Shown piece after piece: positions 26,149 through 35,396 of a stretch of 64,000 nt of DNA. The DNA comes from an uncultured Desulfomonile sp. (GTDB taxonomy: Bacteria; Desulfobacterota; Desulfomonilia; Desulfomonilales; Desulfomonilaceae). A model generated the notes under the pieces. That model had not been told where the DNA came from and ran no database searches. It worked only from the letters and a program-made list of their open reading frames with translations. The position numbers were made by a program, and so were the translations under genes. Numbering within the stretch: the first letter of the stretch is position 1; each line of letters opens with the position of its first letter. Location: positions 1 to 64,000 of the forward strand of contig CAJBEZ010000083.1 of assembly GCA_903952205.1 (NCBI GenBank). The letters run 5' to 3'.

Positions 26149-27495
26149 TTATTTGGAAATGATTTCCTTAACTATGTCCTTGAAGCAGTCTCCCCTGTGA
26201 AATTCATTGTTAAACATGCCAAATGAAGCGCATCCAGGTGAAAGCAGAATAGTGTCTCCTGAACTTGCCTGACCAAAAACGGTTAGCACCGCTTTTCTAA
26301 GATCGTCAAAAACCCCAATAATTTTGCTGCCCGCTCCAAAAGATAGCAGGTCCGATTGTAGCCTGGATGTAGCGGTTCCGTCCAGCAGGGCTATCTTGTG
26401 GGCCTTTAGGGCGGCCGCCTGCGCGAAGGTTTTAAGGTCCAATTTTTTATCGGCTCCGCCCGCCAGCAAAAAGATTCGTCGGGCTTGGACTGCGTTCAAT
26501 GCCATGATTCCAGCAATAGGAGTCGTACTGGTCGAATCATTTATAAAAGTTACCCCGTTCTTGGCGCCTACTGTTTCTATACGGTGCTCGACCCCTTCAA
26601 AACTCTCGACTGCCCTTCGAACAATGTCATCAGGTATTCCAAGTCTTGTGGACAGCCTCCAAGCGGCTGCGACGTTTGAGACATTGTGCTCGCCAGGAAT
26701 TCTTAACGCCAAGTCAGATGGGGAGTCAACAAAGGAAAACAAGTCCTTTCCGGCGGGGGCTTCATTAGCAAGAATTTTTGTGGCAACCTGATCTCCGTTG
26801 AACAGGCAGAAGTCACCATCTTTTTGATACCTATAAATTGCTTTCTTGTCCCATATGTATTCCTCCATGTCAGCGTATCGATTCAAATGGTCAGGATATA
26901 TGTTTGTAAATACCGATGCCCTGGGAGAGATTTTAGCATCGTGAAAGCCCTGGAGTTGCCAACTGGAGAGTTCCAGCACAACGATGTCATCGTCGCCCGC
27001 TTGTTCGAGTAATGGAAGAGTCGCCAAGCCCATTATATTGCCGGCCAGGAAGACATTTCGTTTCGCATGACTCAAAATCCTGTAGATCAGTTCGGTAGTG
27101 GTAGTTTTTCCTCGTGTGCCTGTAATTCCAATAACCAGCCCTCTAAAATTCTTGCAAAAAAGGCTTTCATCCATTTCTACGGGAATTCCCTTTTCCTTGG
27201 CCAGATTGAGGAAAGGCGAAGATTTCGGGACATCGGCGTTTCTAAGAATCATGTCACAATTTATGAAATCGGCTGGATCGTGTCCTCCGACCCTGATCTC
27301 AACAGGCAAGTCCTCGAGCTTTTCAAGAGACGCCGCCAACTGCTCTCTGCTTTTCAAATCGGTTACGGTGACTCTGGCCCCGCATTTTAATAGAAAGAGA
27401 GTGTCATTGAGTCCTCTACCGAGCAAACCGAGCCCCATTACGGTAATTTTTTTCCCTGAAAAGATGGATCGAAAATCTTTCATACTTTGCTCCAA
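26149..27495 (-). CDS. murD: UDP-N-acetylmuramoylalanine--D-glutamate ligase
   Basis: A 448-residue Mur ligase adding D-Glu to UDP-MurNAc-L-Ala in the cytoplasm. The N-terminal Rossmann domain (ITVMGLGLLGRGL) precedes the ATP-binding domain with GITGTRGKTTTTE, then LELSSWQLQGF, NIYPDHLNRY, and a C-terminal domain ending in SPGCASFGMFNNEFHRGDCF, the MurD signature. The NDSTSTTP segment differs slightly from the more common DDSKATN. It lies away from other division and cell wall genes. Start at 27495; Met5 is a possible alternative. Confidence 0.9.
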   Translation of the reverse strand: MEQSMKDFRSIFSGKKITVMGLGLLGRGLNDTLFLLKCGARVTVTDLKSREQLAASLEKLEDLPVEIRVGGHDPADFINCDMILRNADVPKSSPFLNLAKEKGIPVEMDESLFCKNFRGLVIGITGTRGKTTTTELIYRILSHAKRNVFLAGNIMGLATLPLLEQAGDDDIVVLELSSWQLQGFHDAKISPRASVFTNIYPDHLNRYADMEEYIWDKKAIYRYQKDGDFCLFNGDQVATKILANEAPAGKDLFSFVDSPSDLALRIPGEHNVSNVAAAWRLSTRLGIPDDIVRRAVESFEGVEHRIETVGAKNGVTFINDSTSTTPIAGIMALNAVQARRIFLLAGGADKKLDLKTFAQAAALKAHKIALLDGTATSRLQSDLLSFGAGSKIIGVFDDLRKAVLTVFGQASSGDTILLSPGCASFGMFNNEFHRGDCFKDIVKEIISK

Positions 27496-27591
27496 TTAGG
27501 AATTCCCCTGAGACTCAATCCTGAACTGCGCCGAAAAAAATTGCAGCTTTGCCTGCGCCATCTCTCAATTCTTACGCAACAAGGCGAGCGC

Positions 27592-28365
27592 TCAGATTCT
27601 TGAAAGGATGTCCGGGCCATTAGCAGTTATGGCAATTGAGTGCTCGAAGTGAGCGGACAGTTTTCCATCGGCTGTCACTGCTGTCCATTCATCCGCCAAC
27701 ATTTTCACTCGCCAGGAACCCTCATTTACCATGGGTTCGATGGCCAAAGTCATGCCGACCTGCAAACGGGGATTCCATCCCACTCCGGTATAGTTCGGGA
27801 TTTGAGGCGGTTCATGCATGTTCCTGCCAACTCCGTGACCGACAAAATCTCGAACTACCGAGTAGCCATGGGATTCAACATGGGTCTGGACTGCCGCAGA
27901 AATCTGCTGCAACCTGGCGCCGGGCACAGCCTGCTCAATAGCCTGATACAAAGATTCTTCGGTAATCTTGAGAAGTTGGCGAGCCTCATCGGAAATGGCG
28001 CCCACTGCGTAAGTTCTGGCCGCATCGCCGACGAATCCCTTATATACTACTCCAACGTCGACACCAACGATATCGCCCTCTTTGAGGACCCTTGATCCGG
28101 GAATTCCATGAACAACCTCCTCATTTACTGAAGAGCAAATACAGGCAGGGTATGGTTTTCTATTGCTCATACGGTAACCTTTGAAGGCAGGTTTTCCTCC
28201 GGAAGCTTTAATTAGGGACGATGCTATCTTATCGAGTTCCCCCGTGGTAATTCCAGGTTCAACGGTTTGAGCAAGTTTGTCCAGAATTCCGGCGATAATT
28301 TGGTTGGCTTCACGCAGAATATCAATTTCCCTGGGGGTTTTAAGGATAATAGGGTTTTCTTTCAA
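27592..28365 (-). CDS. map: Methionine aminopeptidase, type I
   Basis: About 257 residues. It removes initiator Met from nascent proteins using two metal ions. Metal ligands are visible in order: the Asp pair (GVDVGVVYKGFVGDAART), His in VGHGVGRNMHEPP, Glu in LAIEPMVNEG and the final Glu in AHFEHSIAIT. Start choice: TTG at 28365 has GAGGTG eight bases upstream; an in-frame TTG at 28386 would add seven residues but has poor spacing. About 95 bases upstream of murD, same strand. Confidence 0.94.
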   Translation of the reverse strand: MKENPIILKTPREIDILREANQIIAGILDKLAQTVEPGITTGELDKIASSLIKASGGKPAFKGYRMSNRKPYPACICSSVNEEVVHGIPGSRVLKEGDIVGVDVGVVYKGFVGDAARTYAVGAISDEARQLLKITEESLYQAIEQAVPGARLQQISAAVQTHVESHGYSVVRDFVGHGVGRNMHEPPQIPNYTGVGWNPRLQVGMTLAIEPMVNEGSWRVKMLADEWTAVTADGKLSAHFEHSIAITANGPDILSRI

Positions 28366-28562
28366 CTTAGACGCACCTCGCAACAACCTTTTTTAATCAG
28401 TAATTCTTAGCAAAACCAGAGGGAAATTACCAGATAGTCAGTGACAAGAGAGCAAGGAGGGGAACGGAAGCATGAAAATAAGCCTTGAACCAGTCTATGT
28501 GGCAGGTCTCGCAGACAGTTCTTACATGCCCCTGAATAAAAAATCTCCACTAAACTAATTTA

Positions 28563-28591
28563 TTGACACATGTACTGGCATAAGTTAAATT
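28563..28591 (+). promoter_or_regulatory. Sigma-70-type promoter
   Basis: TTGACA at 28563-28568, 17 bases, then TAAATT at 28586-28591: a perfect -35 and optimal spacing with an acceptable -10. Transcription would start near 28598, reading into the hairpin at 28613-28674. Confidence 0.6.
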
Positions 28592-28597
28592 AAATTA

Positions 28598-28682
28598 GCT
28601 AGTCATGTAATCGCCCGACGGAAGACCGTATCCTCCTTCTTTGGAGCCATACCCTTTTTTAATATCCGTCGGGCTTCTTTTT
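28598..28682 (+). ncRNA. Candidate small RNA or 5' attenuator, about 85 nt
   Basis: Directly behind a good promoter lies a 10-base perfect stem, GCCCGACGGA (28613-28622) with TCCGTCGGGC (28665-28674), followed by TTCTTTTT, a strong Rho-independent end. The 42-base interior holds a smaller hairpin CTCC-TTCTTT-GGAG (28633-28646) exposing TCCTCCTT, which is complementary to a Shine-Dalgarno sequence. The transcript would end 70 bases before the 28756 gene. Two readings fit: a free trans-acting sRNA, or an attenuator controlling the downstream gene. I know no Rfam family that it matches. Confidence 0.45.
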
Positions 28683-28755
28683 GCGTTCCTATAAATTTCA
28701 AGCTTAAGCTTTCACTTCCGGCCAGTGAAAAGCGCCATATCGACGATGTGTAACC

Positions 28756-29151
28756 ATGAGAACCCTCCAAACCATAATTTTTGTAGCTCTTGTCGTTACG
28801 CTATCAAGCTTTGGCGGTGACATTCTTTCATGGCTGAGAGGAGTCTCCTACTTGTCAGGCGATGAGACCGAAATCAGTTCAAAACACGCCATGTTTTTGG
28901 GTCATTGGCTAGGAAGTTCGGGAACTATAATCGACATTAGTGGAGAGGGAAGGGCTGATTTTTATGATGGCAAATCTCAACTTCGATCGGCCCATCTGAA
29001 AATAAAGGGAGCCCAACTGATAATAACTCTTCCGGGGTTCCAGAAAGCGCTGACTATAAATGACCCTCCCAGATTGGGTCGAGATGGATTGTGGCGCATG
29101 CGTTTGGATGAAGAATTATTTGTTAGAGATTCTCATGATATAATGGTTTAA
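28756..29151 (+). CDS. Small membrane-anchored or exported protein, unknown
   Basis: 131 residues. A hydrophobic N-terminus (TIIFVALVVTLSSFGG) acts as signal or anchor. The rest is a compact beta-rich region (FLGHWLGSSGTIIDISGEGRA, then HLKIKGAQLIITL) that would lie in the periplasm and looks like a small lipocalin- or DUF-type barrel. No family is recognised. It begins 74 bases after the terminator-like hairpin of the candidate RNA, so its expression may depend on that element. Ends near a perfect hairpin at 29161-29185. Confidence 0.65.
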   Translation: MRTLQTIIFVALVVTLSSFGGDILSWLRGVSYLSGDETEISSKHAMFLGHWLGSSGTIIDISGEGRADFYDGKSQLRSAHLKIKGAQLIITLPGFQKALTINDPPRLGRDGLWRMRLDEELFVRDSHDIMV

Positions 29152-29160
29152 ATTGAGCGA

Positions 29161-29185
29161 ATCAGGCCTCTGGTGAAGGCCTGAT
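29161..29185. terminator. Hairpin between convergent genes
   Basis: ATCAGGCCT (29161-29169), seven-base loop, AGGCCTGAT (29177-29185): a perfect 9-base stem between the stops of the 28756 gene and the radical SAM gene. It lacks a T run, so its terminating role is inferred from position. Confidence 0.5.
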
Positions 29186-29222
29186 CACAAGTAAAATTTG
29201 TGTAGGTGTGAAAACTTTGTAG

Positions 29223-30692
29223 CTATTTGCTCAACAATTTCCGAAAGTGGTAACCAAAAAGAGCGCTCGAAACGGCTTCGCCAAAGGATCGTCGGTGGAA
29301 AAGAAAAGCTCTGACAAGAAGTTTCCAGTAATAGATTTTTCCTTTGTCCAGAATGCCGAGATAAAGAATCGATGAGAAGAATGCCCTAATTTCGAGTCTG
29401 TTAATTTGCTTGGTGCGGGCGGGTTTGTATTCCTTTAGAAACTCCAGCACTCTCTTATAATATTCCGCAGGCGAGTATATATGATTCAATACAGCCTGGT
29501 AACCGGCTCTAATGGTTTCAGGATCCATCTTCTTCGGAATAAAATTCAGGGATCCGTCACAATTGTCACCGGTGCAATCAGCCAATAATCTGCCTTCGTC
29601 CTTCAATCTCTGATATAGTTTTGTGCCCGGAATAGCATTGAGTAACCCTATCATGGCTTTTACCACTCCACTACTTTGTATGAAGCCGATCTGTCTCTCG
29701 AAGATATTTGGAGGATCGTTGTCAAAGCCGATAATAAAGCCGCCCATGACTTCCATTCCGTGTCTTTGGATTGTTTTAACAGCCTCCACCAGATCCTTTG
29801 ATTGATTTTGCCGCTTGCCACACTCAACCAAACACTCTTCGGCCGGGGTTTCCAAACCGAGAAAGACCGAGTCGAATCCGGCGGATGTCATCATTTTCAT
29901 CAGTTCTTCATCGTCGGCCAGATTAACCGACGCTTCTGTGAAAAGAGAAAAAGGGTATCGCCTCTTTTCTTGCCAAGCCTTGAGTTCCAAAAGAAAGGAT
30001 TTTGCTTTGACTTTATTGCCGATAAAATTATCATCAACTATAAAACAGCGACCTCTCCATCCTTTTTGATAGAGAATATCAAATTCACGAATCATCTGGT
30101 CGTTAGATTTGACGCGAGGTTTTCGTCCATTTAGTTTGACAATATCACAAAATTCACAATCGAACGGACAACCTCTCGAATACTGGATAGACATAGACGC
30201 ATAGTAGTTCATGTGGATGAGATCCCACTTTGGCAATGGGGTTTGAGTTATGTCCGGTTTCTCTTCCGAGGTGTAAATCTTCTTAACCGAACCATTAGAA
30301 AGATCATTGAGAAATGGTGGTAATGTGATTTCCGCTTCATTAAGAATTTGAGTGTCTATTTCGGGAAACTCCTCAGGGGTACTTGAAAATAATGGCCCTC
30401 CCGCTATGAGGCGTTTATTCATGCTTTTAGTCCGTTTGACCACTTCTCTAACGGAATCCTTCTGAACTACCATCGCTCCTATGAAAACCATGTCCGCCCA
30501 ATGGAGATCGCTATCCATAAGCAGCTCTACGTTCATATCGATTAGCCTCAAATCCCAATCCTTTGGAAGCATTGAGGCCACGGTAAGAAGCCCTAGAGGA
30601 ACGTGCGCCGCACGTTTTCTGATGAATTTCAGGATATGCTTAAAACTCCAGAAAGTATCCGGTATCTCTGGATAGACCAATAAAACCTTCAT
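29223..30692 (-). CDS. B12-binding-domain radical SAM protein (DUF4070 type)
   Basis: A 489-residue protein. Residues 1-150 form a cobalamin-binding-like Rossmann domain (KVLLVYPEIPDTFW, VFIGAM, LIAGGPLFS). The radical SAM core follows with the cluster ligands CPFDCEFC (CxxxCxxC), and the remainder matches the C-terminal region seen in the DUF4070 group, which also includes the hopanoid C-3 methylase HpnR. Such enzymes methylate or rearrange unreactive carbon. The substrate cannot be inferred: no hopanoid or peptide-maturation genes lie nearby. It stands alone, convergent with the small exported protein. Confidence 0.85.
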   Translation of the reverse strand: MKVLLVYPEIPDTFWSFKHILKFIRKRAAHVPLGLLTVASMLPKDWDLRLIDMNVELLMDSDLHWADMVFIGAMVVQKDSVREVVKRTKSMNKRLIAGGPLFSSTPEEFPEIDTQILNEAEITLPPFLNDLSNGSVKKIYTSEEKPDITQTPLPKWDLIHMNYYASMSIQYSRGCPFDCEFCDIVKLNGRKPRVKSNDQMIREFDILYQKGWRGRCFIVDDNFIGNKVKAKSFLLELKAWQEKRRYPFSLFTEASVNLADDEELMKMMTSAGFDSVFLGLETPAEECLVECGKRQNQSKDLVEAVKTIQRHGMEVMGGFIIGFDNDPPNIFERQIGFIQSSGVVKAMIGLLNAIPGTKLYQRLKDEGRLLADCTGDNCDGSLNFIPKKMDPETIRAGYQAVLNHIYSPAEYYKRVLEFLKEYKPARTKQINRLEIRAFFSSILYLGILDKGKIYYWKLLVRAFLFHRRSFGEAVSSALFGYHFRKLLSK

Positions 30693-30909
30693 TTTTGATA
30701 GATCCTTTAAGTCTTCGAGTTCTAGAAAAATAACCCGATGGTGAGTTCGAATGAAGATCTGCGCTCGGTTTGGCCGAACTAATTACACACGCAGGTCAAT
30801 TTGATGTATGAACGATTAGACCGTATGGAACCGAATGTCAATGGAATGAAAGAACCAGTTGTCAACCATTTCTCACAATTCCAATTACACTTTTTAGCTT
30901 TTTCGAGGG

Positions 30910-31761
30910 TTAATTCCCATAAGGCGATTCGAGAAAGCGTAAAAGTGAAGAATCTGGTTTCAAAAGGAACGTGGTATTTTCTTTGAAAATGGTTTTGTAT
31001 GATTCCAGCGTTCTGACAAATCGAAAGAAATCGATATCCTTGTTGTACGCTTCAGCATAAATCTTGGCTGACTCAGCCTCTCCTTCACCCTTTAAAGCTT
31101 GAGCCTTGCCATACGCTTCCGCCAGAAGTATTTCCTTGTCTTTATCAGCGCTGGCCCGAATTTCCCTAGCCTGTTCGTCTCCTTCAGCGCGGTATCTCTT
31201 TGCTATCCTTTCACGTTCCGCTTTCATCCTTGCGAATACGCTGTTTTGAACTTCTTCCGGCAGGTCAACCCTTCTAATTCGTACGTCTATAACCTCGATC
31301 CCAAAACGCCGAGCCTGCTCCTCTACGCCACTTGTAACCTGATTCATGATTCTTTCGCGCTCTTCCCTTATAAATTCCTTGAAATTGTGATTACCAATTT
31401 CCTGTCGCAATCGTGCGAAAGTTATGTCATTCAATCGTGCAATAGCTCCTGCATAGTTTCTTACCGTTTGGTAAAATAGAAGCGGTTGAGAAATCCTCCA
31501 TCTGGAAACAGTGTCAACCGTCAATCTTTTCTTGTCCAGGGTGATATATTCGGCTGGTCTGGCTTCTGCAGCGAGAATACGTTTTTCAAACAATGTTAGA
31601 TCCTGGATGAAGGGGGTCTTGAAATAAAGTCCCGGCTCCTGAATTATACGGATGGGTTTTCCAAACTCCAGAATTAACCCCTGTTCCCATTGCTGAACCA
31701 AAAATGCGGACTGGCCCACCACAATTGCAGCTAGAAAAACAATTATCAATAACTTAACCAT
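30910..31761 (-). CDS. hflC: HflC, SPFH/band 7 membrane protease modulator
   Basis: A 283-residue protein with one N-terminal transmembrane segment (KLLIIVFLAAIVVGQSAFLV) and a periplasmic SPFH/PHB domain (GLILEFGKPIRIIQEPGLYFK), followed by a coiled-coil rich in Arg/Glu/Ala. With HflK it forms a cage around FtsH and moderates its proteolysis. It starts 5 bases after the hflK stop, so the two are co-translated. Confidence 0.93.
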   Translation of the reverse strand: MVKLLIIVFLAAIVVGQSAFLVQQWEQGLILEFGKPIRIIQEPGLYFKTPFIQDLTLFEKRILAAEARPAEYITLDKKRLTVDTVSRWRISQPLLFYQTVRNYAGAIARLNDITFARLRQEIGNHNFKEFIREERERIMNQVTSGVEEQARRFGIEVIDVRIRRVDLPEEVQNSVFARMKAERERIAKRYRAEGDEQAREIRASADKDKEILLAEAYGKAQALKGEGEAESAKIYAEAYNKDIDFFRFVRTLESYKTIFKENTTFLLKPDSSLLRFLESPYGN

Positions 31762-31766
31762 AATTG

Positions 31767-32825
31767 TTACCGACCTTTCCTCGTTTGCGTAGTGTTTGAT
31801 TCTTGGTCCGTGTTGATCAGCGGCTGCTGGGCTTTTCCGGGTTCAGTAATATTCAGCAGAGGAAGGACGTTCGAATTATTGCCTTGAGTAACCAACTTCG
31901 TTGTCGGTGGAAAAAACTTTTCTATAGCTTCGAGGTACAACCTTTCCCTGGTAACTTCAGGAGCTTTTAAATATGCGGAAAGCACAAAAGAAAACCTTTG
32001 GGCGTCTCCCCTGGCCCGTATAACTCTCTCAGCTTGAAATGCCTCAGCTTGTCTAATTTCCTGTTGAGCCAGGCCTCTAGCCTTAGGAATAATATCTTCG
32101 GAGTATCCGTCGGCTTCCTTAATAAGCCGTTCTCTATCTTCCCACGCTCTCACAACGTCATGAAAGGCCTCCTGAACTTGGGACGGAGGGTCCACGACTA
32201 GGAGCCGAGCCTGCGTCACGAGTAAACCCGTATTGTAATCATCAAGTAACTTTTGAAGGTAGATTTCAACCCTTTTTTGTATTTCCATTCTTCCCTTTGT
32301 CATCGTGTAGTCTATGGTGTTTTCTCCAACTACGCCCCTCAAAGCTACCTCTGCTGAAGCTCGAAGAGTATTCTCCGGAGCCTCGGCTCCAAAGAGAAAT
32401 TTGACAGGGTCTTGAACCATGTACTGGACAAAGAGCTGGACATCAACAATGTTTTCGTCGCCCGTAAGCATCAGCGACTCGGCGGGAACGGACCGGGTCC
32501 TTGTTCCGTCACTACGAAAGCCTATTTCGGCTCGTCTTACTTTACTAACATCAACGACGATCTGGTTCATAAATGGCTTTGGAAGCCTATAGCGTAAACC
32601 GGAATCTGTTATCGAATGTTCCTTGCCGAAAAGCAGCACCACTCCTTTTTCGCCTGGGCCTACCACATAAAACCCCGAAGCAAGATAAACGCATATCACA
32701 ACAAGAATAGTGACCCACAGTCCCCAGCCTTTCATAAATCGGCTTATCCTGTCTCTAATTTCCTCTATGCTGCGTTGTAATTCTTTGATCGGGACAGGGT
32801 TCTGTCCCGGCCGAAAACCTTCCAT
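31767..32825 (-). CDS. hflK: HflK, SPFH/band 7 membrane protease modulator
   Basis: 352 residues: a short cytoplasmic N-terminus, a transmembrane helix (WGLWVTILVVICVYLASGFYVV), then the SPFH domain (GPGEKGVVLLFGK, ENIVDVQLFVQYMVQDP) and a coiled coil. The C-terminal tail is polar. Partner of HflC. Promoter expected in the 210 bases upstream, where a CTACG-A-CGTAG palindrome lies near 32872. Confidence 0.92.
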   Translation of the reverse strand: MEGFRPGQNPVPIKELQRSIEEIRDRISRFMKGWGLWVTILVVICVYLASGFYVVGPGEKGVVLLFGKEHSITDSGLRYRLPKPFMNQIVVDVSKVRRAEIGFRSDGTRTRSVPAESLMLTGDENIVDVQLFVQYMVQDPVKFLFGAEAPENTLRASAEVALRGVVGENTIDYTMTKGRMEIQKRVEIYLQKLLDDYNTGLLVTQARLLVVDPPSQVQEAFHDVVRAWEDRERLIKEADGYSEDIIPKARGLAQQEIRQAEAFQAERVIRARGDAQRFSFVLSAYLKAPEVTRERLYLEAIEKFFPPTTKLVTQGNNSNVLPLLNITEPGKAQQPLINTDQESNTTQTRKGR

Positions 32826-33035
32826 GAAACCTCCAGGAAAACTGTTGAACTATCAAATCAAGTTTGTTAGCGCTACGACGTAGTCACAAACAAATTCGAC
32901 CTTATGGTAGCTGACAAGGTTTACTAACATAAGGTTTCGAGGCTGGTAACTCCACGTAGGGGCCCTCAATGTTCTTTAACCAAATAATTTCACGAGCCGG
33001 AAGCCGAGGAAGAAACATAAATTCAACAACCAACA

Positions 33036-34391
33036 CTAGCCATCGTGCCTTTTGTTGGAGAGTTTGACAAGTTTCCTAAACAAAGGAGTTCTTTTGAGCC
33101 GTTGCAAAGCGACATCTCCCAGAGCCTTGTCTATTACCTCTGCGCCTCCAGCCTGAACAGCCAAATCCAAAACCTCAAGAGCCTGATTATATCTACCTGT
33201 CCGGGCATAGATCAAAGCAGCGTTGTAATGTAGCCATTCAGGCTCAAATGGCTCTTTATCGACCAAAGCGCGTTCATAATACTTCAAAGCAGTGTCATAA
33301 TATCCCATCTGCAGATTCAGGTAAACCAGGCGGCTAACCGTGTAAGGCGCCAAACCGTTGGATTTCTCAATTATCTTATATATCTGCATGGTCTTTTTTC
33401 TATTTCCCAAAATCAAGTGAGCTACAGCAAAATCAGCCAGAGCAAATTCATCGGAAGGGTCCTTTTCTAGCCCTTGCTTGTAATGTTTCACGGCGCGACG
33501 AGGCTGCCGCTTCTTGTACAAAAAATAATGACCGAGATGAAAATCAACCTGAGCGTCGTCCGGATCATTCTGGAACGCCTGCTCAAATAGTGTTAGAGCT
33601 TCTTTTTCTCTATCCATCTCAAGGTACAGATGGCCCAATTCGGCAAGAAACTGGCTGTCATCCGGATCAATTTCTACGGCCTTACCGAGATAGTGCAGGG
33701 CTTTAGCATAGTCGGACTCATCCAGATATATGAGGCCAAGGTTGAAATATGGGTCCCCGTTGTCTCGATCCAAATCAATAGATGCCAGAAAGTCTATTTT
33801 TGCTTGATCAGTAAGATCCATTTTCCAACAGATCAGTCCGCGATTGTTGAACAGGTAGGCTCTACCGACTTTACTAAGCCGAATTGCCTGATCAATAAGC
33901 TCGTGAGCTTCCTGCAGCGAGTCTTCGTCATATTTCATCAGCGCTGAATCATTCAAACTCCGAACCAGTTTTTCCCTTTCCCATTCTCTTTTTGCGCTAA
34001 AAAGCAAATTCCCGGTTCGAAGTGTTTCAAGCCTGTGTGGCTCAGTTAATAAGACGAAGCCATTCACTTCCAGACCATCTTCCGCCCAGTTGACCTCGAC
34101 ACAAAAAGCCGGGACCCCGCTGGGTTCCCCAAAGAAACAAAAATAAAGCATCACCTGAAGATCCGGATCACTCAAAGAGTCACGAATGTCCCAGATCTCA
34201 TCGGGGTTTTCGAGTGTAAACGCTATCCACGGTCCAAACCCGGCTCTTCCAAATTTATCCAGAGTTACCGCAAATTCTGGGAGTACCGTAGATATCATTT
34301 TGTAGTTTGGAAAAGGGGGAAGCAAGGTGCGGCGCAGTCTCGGCAAAATATCAATGACATCATTAGCTTTGGCAGTATACTTCGTCGCCAT
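33036..34391 (-). CDS. TPR-repeat protein
   Basis: A 451-residue cytoplasmic protein with no signal peptide. The first 145 residues form an unfamiliar globular domain (FPNYKMISTVLPEFAVTLDKF...). From about residue 180 onward there are at least six tetratricopeptide repeats (for example PYFNLGLIYLDESDYAKALHY, FLAELGHLYLEMDREKEALTL). Such proteins scaffold protein complexes. No neighbour suggests a partner; hflK lies 210 bases downstream on the same strand. Function unknown. Confidence 0.8.
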   Translation of the reverse strand: MATKYTAKANDVIDILPRLRRTLLPPFPNYKMISTVLPEFAVTLDKFGRAGFGPWIAFTLENPDEIWDIRDSLSDPDLQVMLYFCFFGEPSGVPAFCVEVNWAEDGLEVNGFVLLTEPHRLETLRTGNLLFSAKREWEREKLVRSLNDSALMKYDEDSLQEAHELIDQAIRLSKVGRAYLFNNRGLICWKMDLTDQAKIDFLASIDLDRDNGDPYFNLGLIYLDESDYAKALHYLGKAVEIDPDDSQFLAELGHLYLEMDREKEALTLFEQAFQNDPDDAQVDFHLGHYFLYKKRQPRRAVKHYKQGLEKDPSDEFALADFAVAHLILGNRKKTMQIYKIIEKSNGLAPYTVSRLVYLNLQMGYYDTALKYYERALVDKEPFEPEWLHYNAALIYARTGRYNQALEVLDLAVQAGGAEVIDKALGDVALQRLKRTPLFRKLVKLSNKRHDG

Positions 34392-34591
34392 CCATTACCT
34401 CTGTATGAGAATCAAAAGTTTTGCGGTTCCCTTGCCCAAGCATTTCTCAAGAGATTACAAATTGAAAAGCTTGGTATTTCAAAAGAATAACACGCACATC
34501 GTCTGTGGTCAACGAGGTTGCGGACAAATTGGATATAAAATAGAGTTTCAACACTTTTAACTAACCATATCGAGCGCAGACCGAGCAAATA

Positions 34592-35335
34592 TCAGTGTAC
34601 AAATCGACATAATCCCCAGTTCATAGTTATCCCAACGGCTACTAGTGCGGCAGTTTCAGCCCTAAGCGTGGTGAAGCCTAACGAAGCTGGAACAGAACGC
34701 CACTGGGCCAAGATCGTCTGTTCCTCTTCGGTGATTCCACCTTCAGGACCTATCACAAATGTTACTGAATCTGTCGACAGGGAATCCAAGACATTTAACA
34801 GAGGAGGGACTTTATCTTCCATAGCAAGATGAATGAATTTGGAAGTCGAAGAATAAGTCTTAAGAAAGGTTGACAATCCTAATGGATCGTGGATTCGTGG
34901 TTTCTTCAATCTCCCCGACTGAGCGCAAGCTGACTCAGCGATTTTGCCCCACCTTGAACTTGTAACTTCAGGTTTCCTGTTTGAAAGTTCCAAAATAAGG
35001 GGAAAGAACTGTTCGACTCCCAATTCTGTGCCATGTCTTAAAATTTCTTCCGTAGGACCGGGTCTTACGCAACCAAAAGCCAAACAGACAGTCATCGGAA
35101 AAATTTGAACCGATTCCCGCAAACTTAGAATTTTCCCGACCAATTCGCCGGCCGTCCCCAATTCTAGGACAACTTCATATCCGTAGCTTCCATCTAGGAC
35201 CGTCAAAATCTCTCCGAGTCTCATGTGGAGAACATTTCTGAGATAATGAATATTATCCGGAGAAAAAAAGACCACCTGGTTGAATACCCGAGTATTGTCG
35301 ACGTAGATTCTGCGTTCCTTGTATTTACGATTCAT
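34592..35335 (-). CDS. rsmE: 16S rRNA m3U1498 methyltransferase RsmE
   Basis: 247 residues with an N-terminal PUA-like domain (NIHYLRNVLHMRLGEILTVLDG) and a C-terminal SPOUT knot (FVIGPEGGITEEE and TLRAETAALVAV), the RsmE hallmarks. It methylates U1498 of 16S rRNA using SAM. Follows the aminotransferase gene by 61 bases on the same strand. Confidence 0.93.
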   Translation of the reverse strand: MNRKYKERRIYVDNTRVFNQVVFFSPDNIHYLRNVLHMRLGEILTVLDGSYGYEVVLELGTAGELVGKILSLRESVQIFPMTVCLAFGCVRPGPTEEILRHGTELGVEQFFPLILELSNRKPEVTSSRWGKIAESACAQSGRLKKPRIHDPLGLSTFLKTYSSTSKFIHLAMEDKVPPLLNVLDSLSTDSVTFVIGPEGGITEEEQTILAQWRSVPASLGFTTLRAETAALVAVGITMNWGLCRFVH

Positions 35336-35396
35336 CTCTCGCTCGCCTGTTAGCCGGAAGTATGTTGCCGTTTGGGAATAATTACTCTGAGAAACA

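Larger units (their letters stand above)
28366..28755. other. Intergenic region between divergent map and a small exported protein
   Basis: About 390 bases. The left part should contain the map promoter on the minus strand. The right part carries the plus-strand promoter and hairpin described as a candidate RNA (28563-28682). No additional protein gene is supported. Confidence 0.5.
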
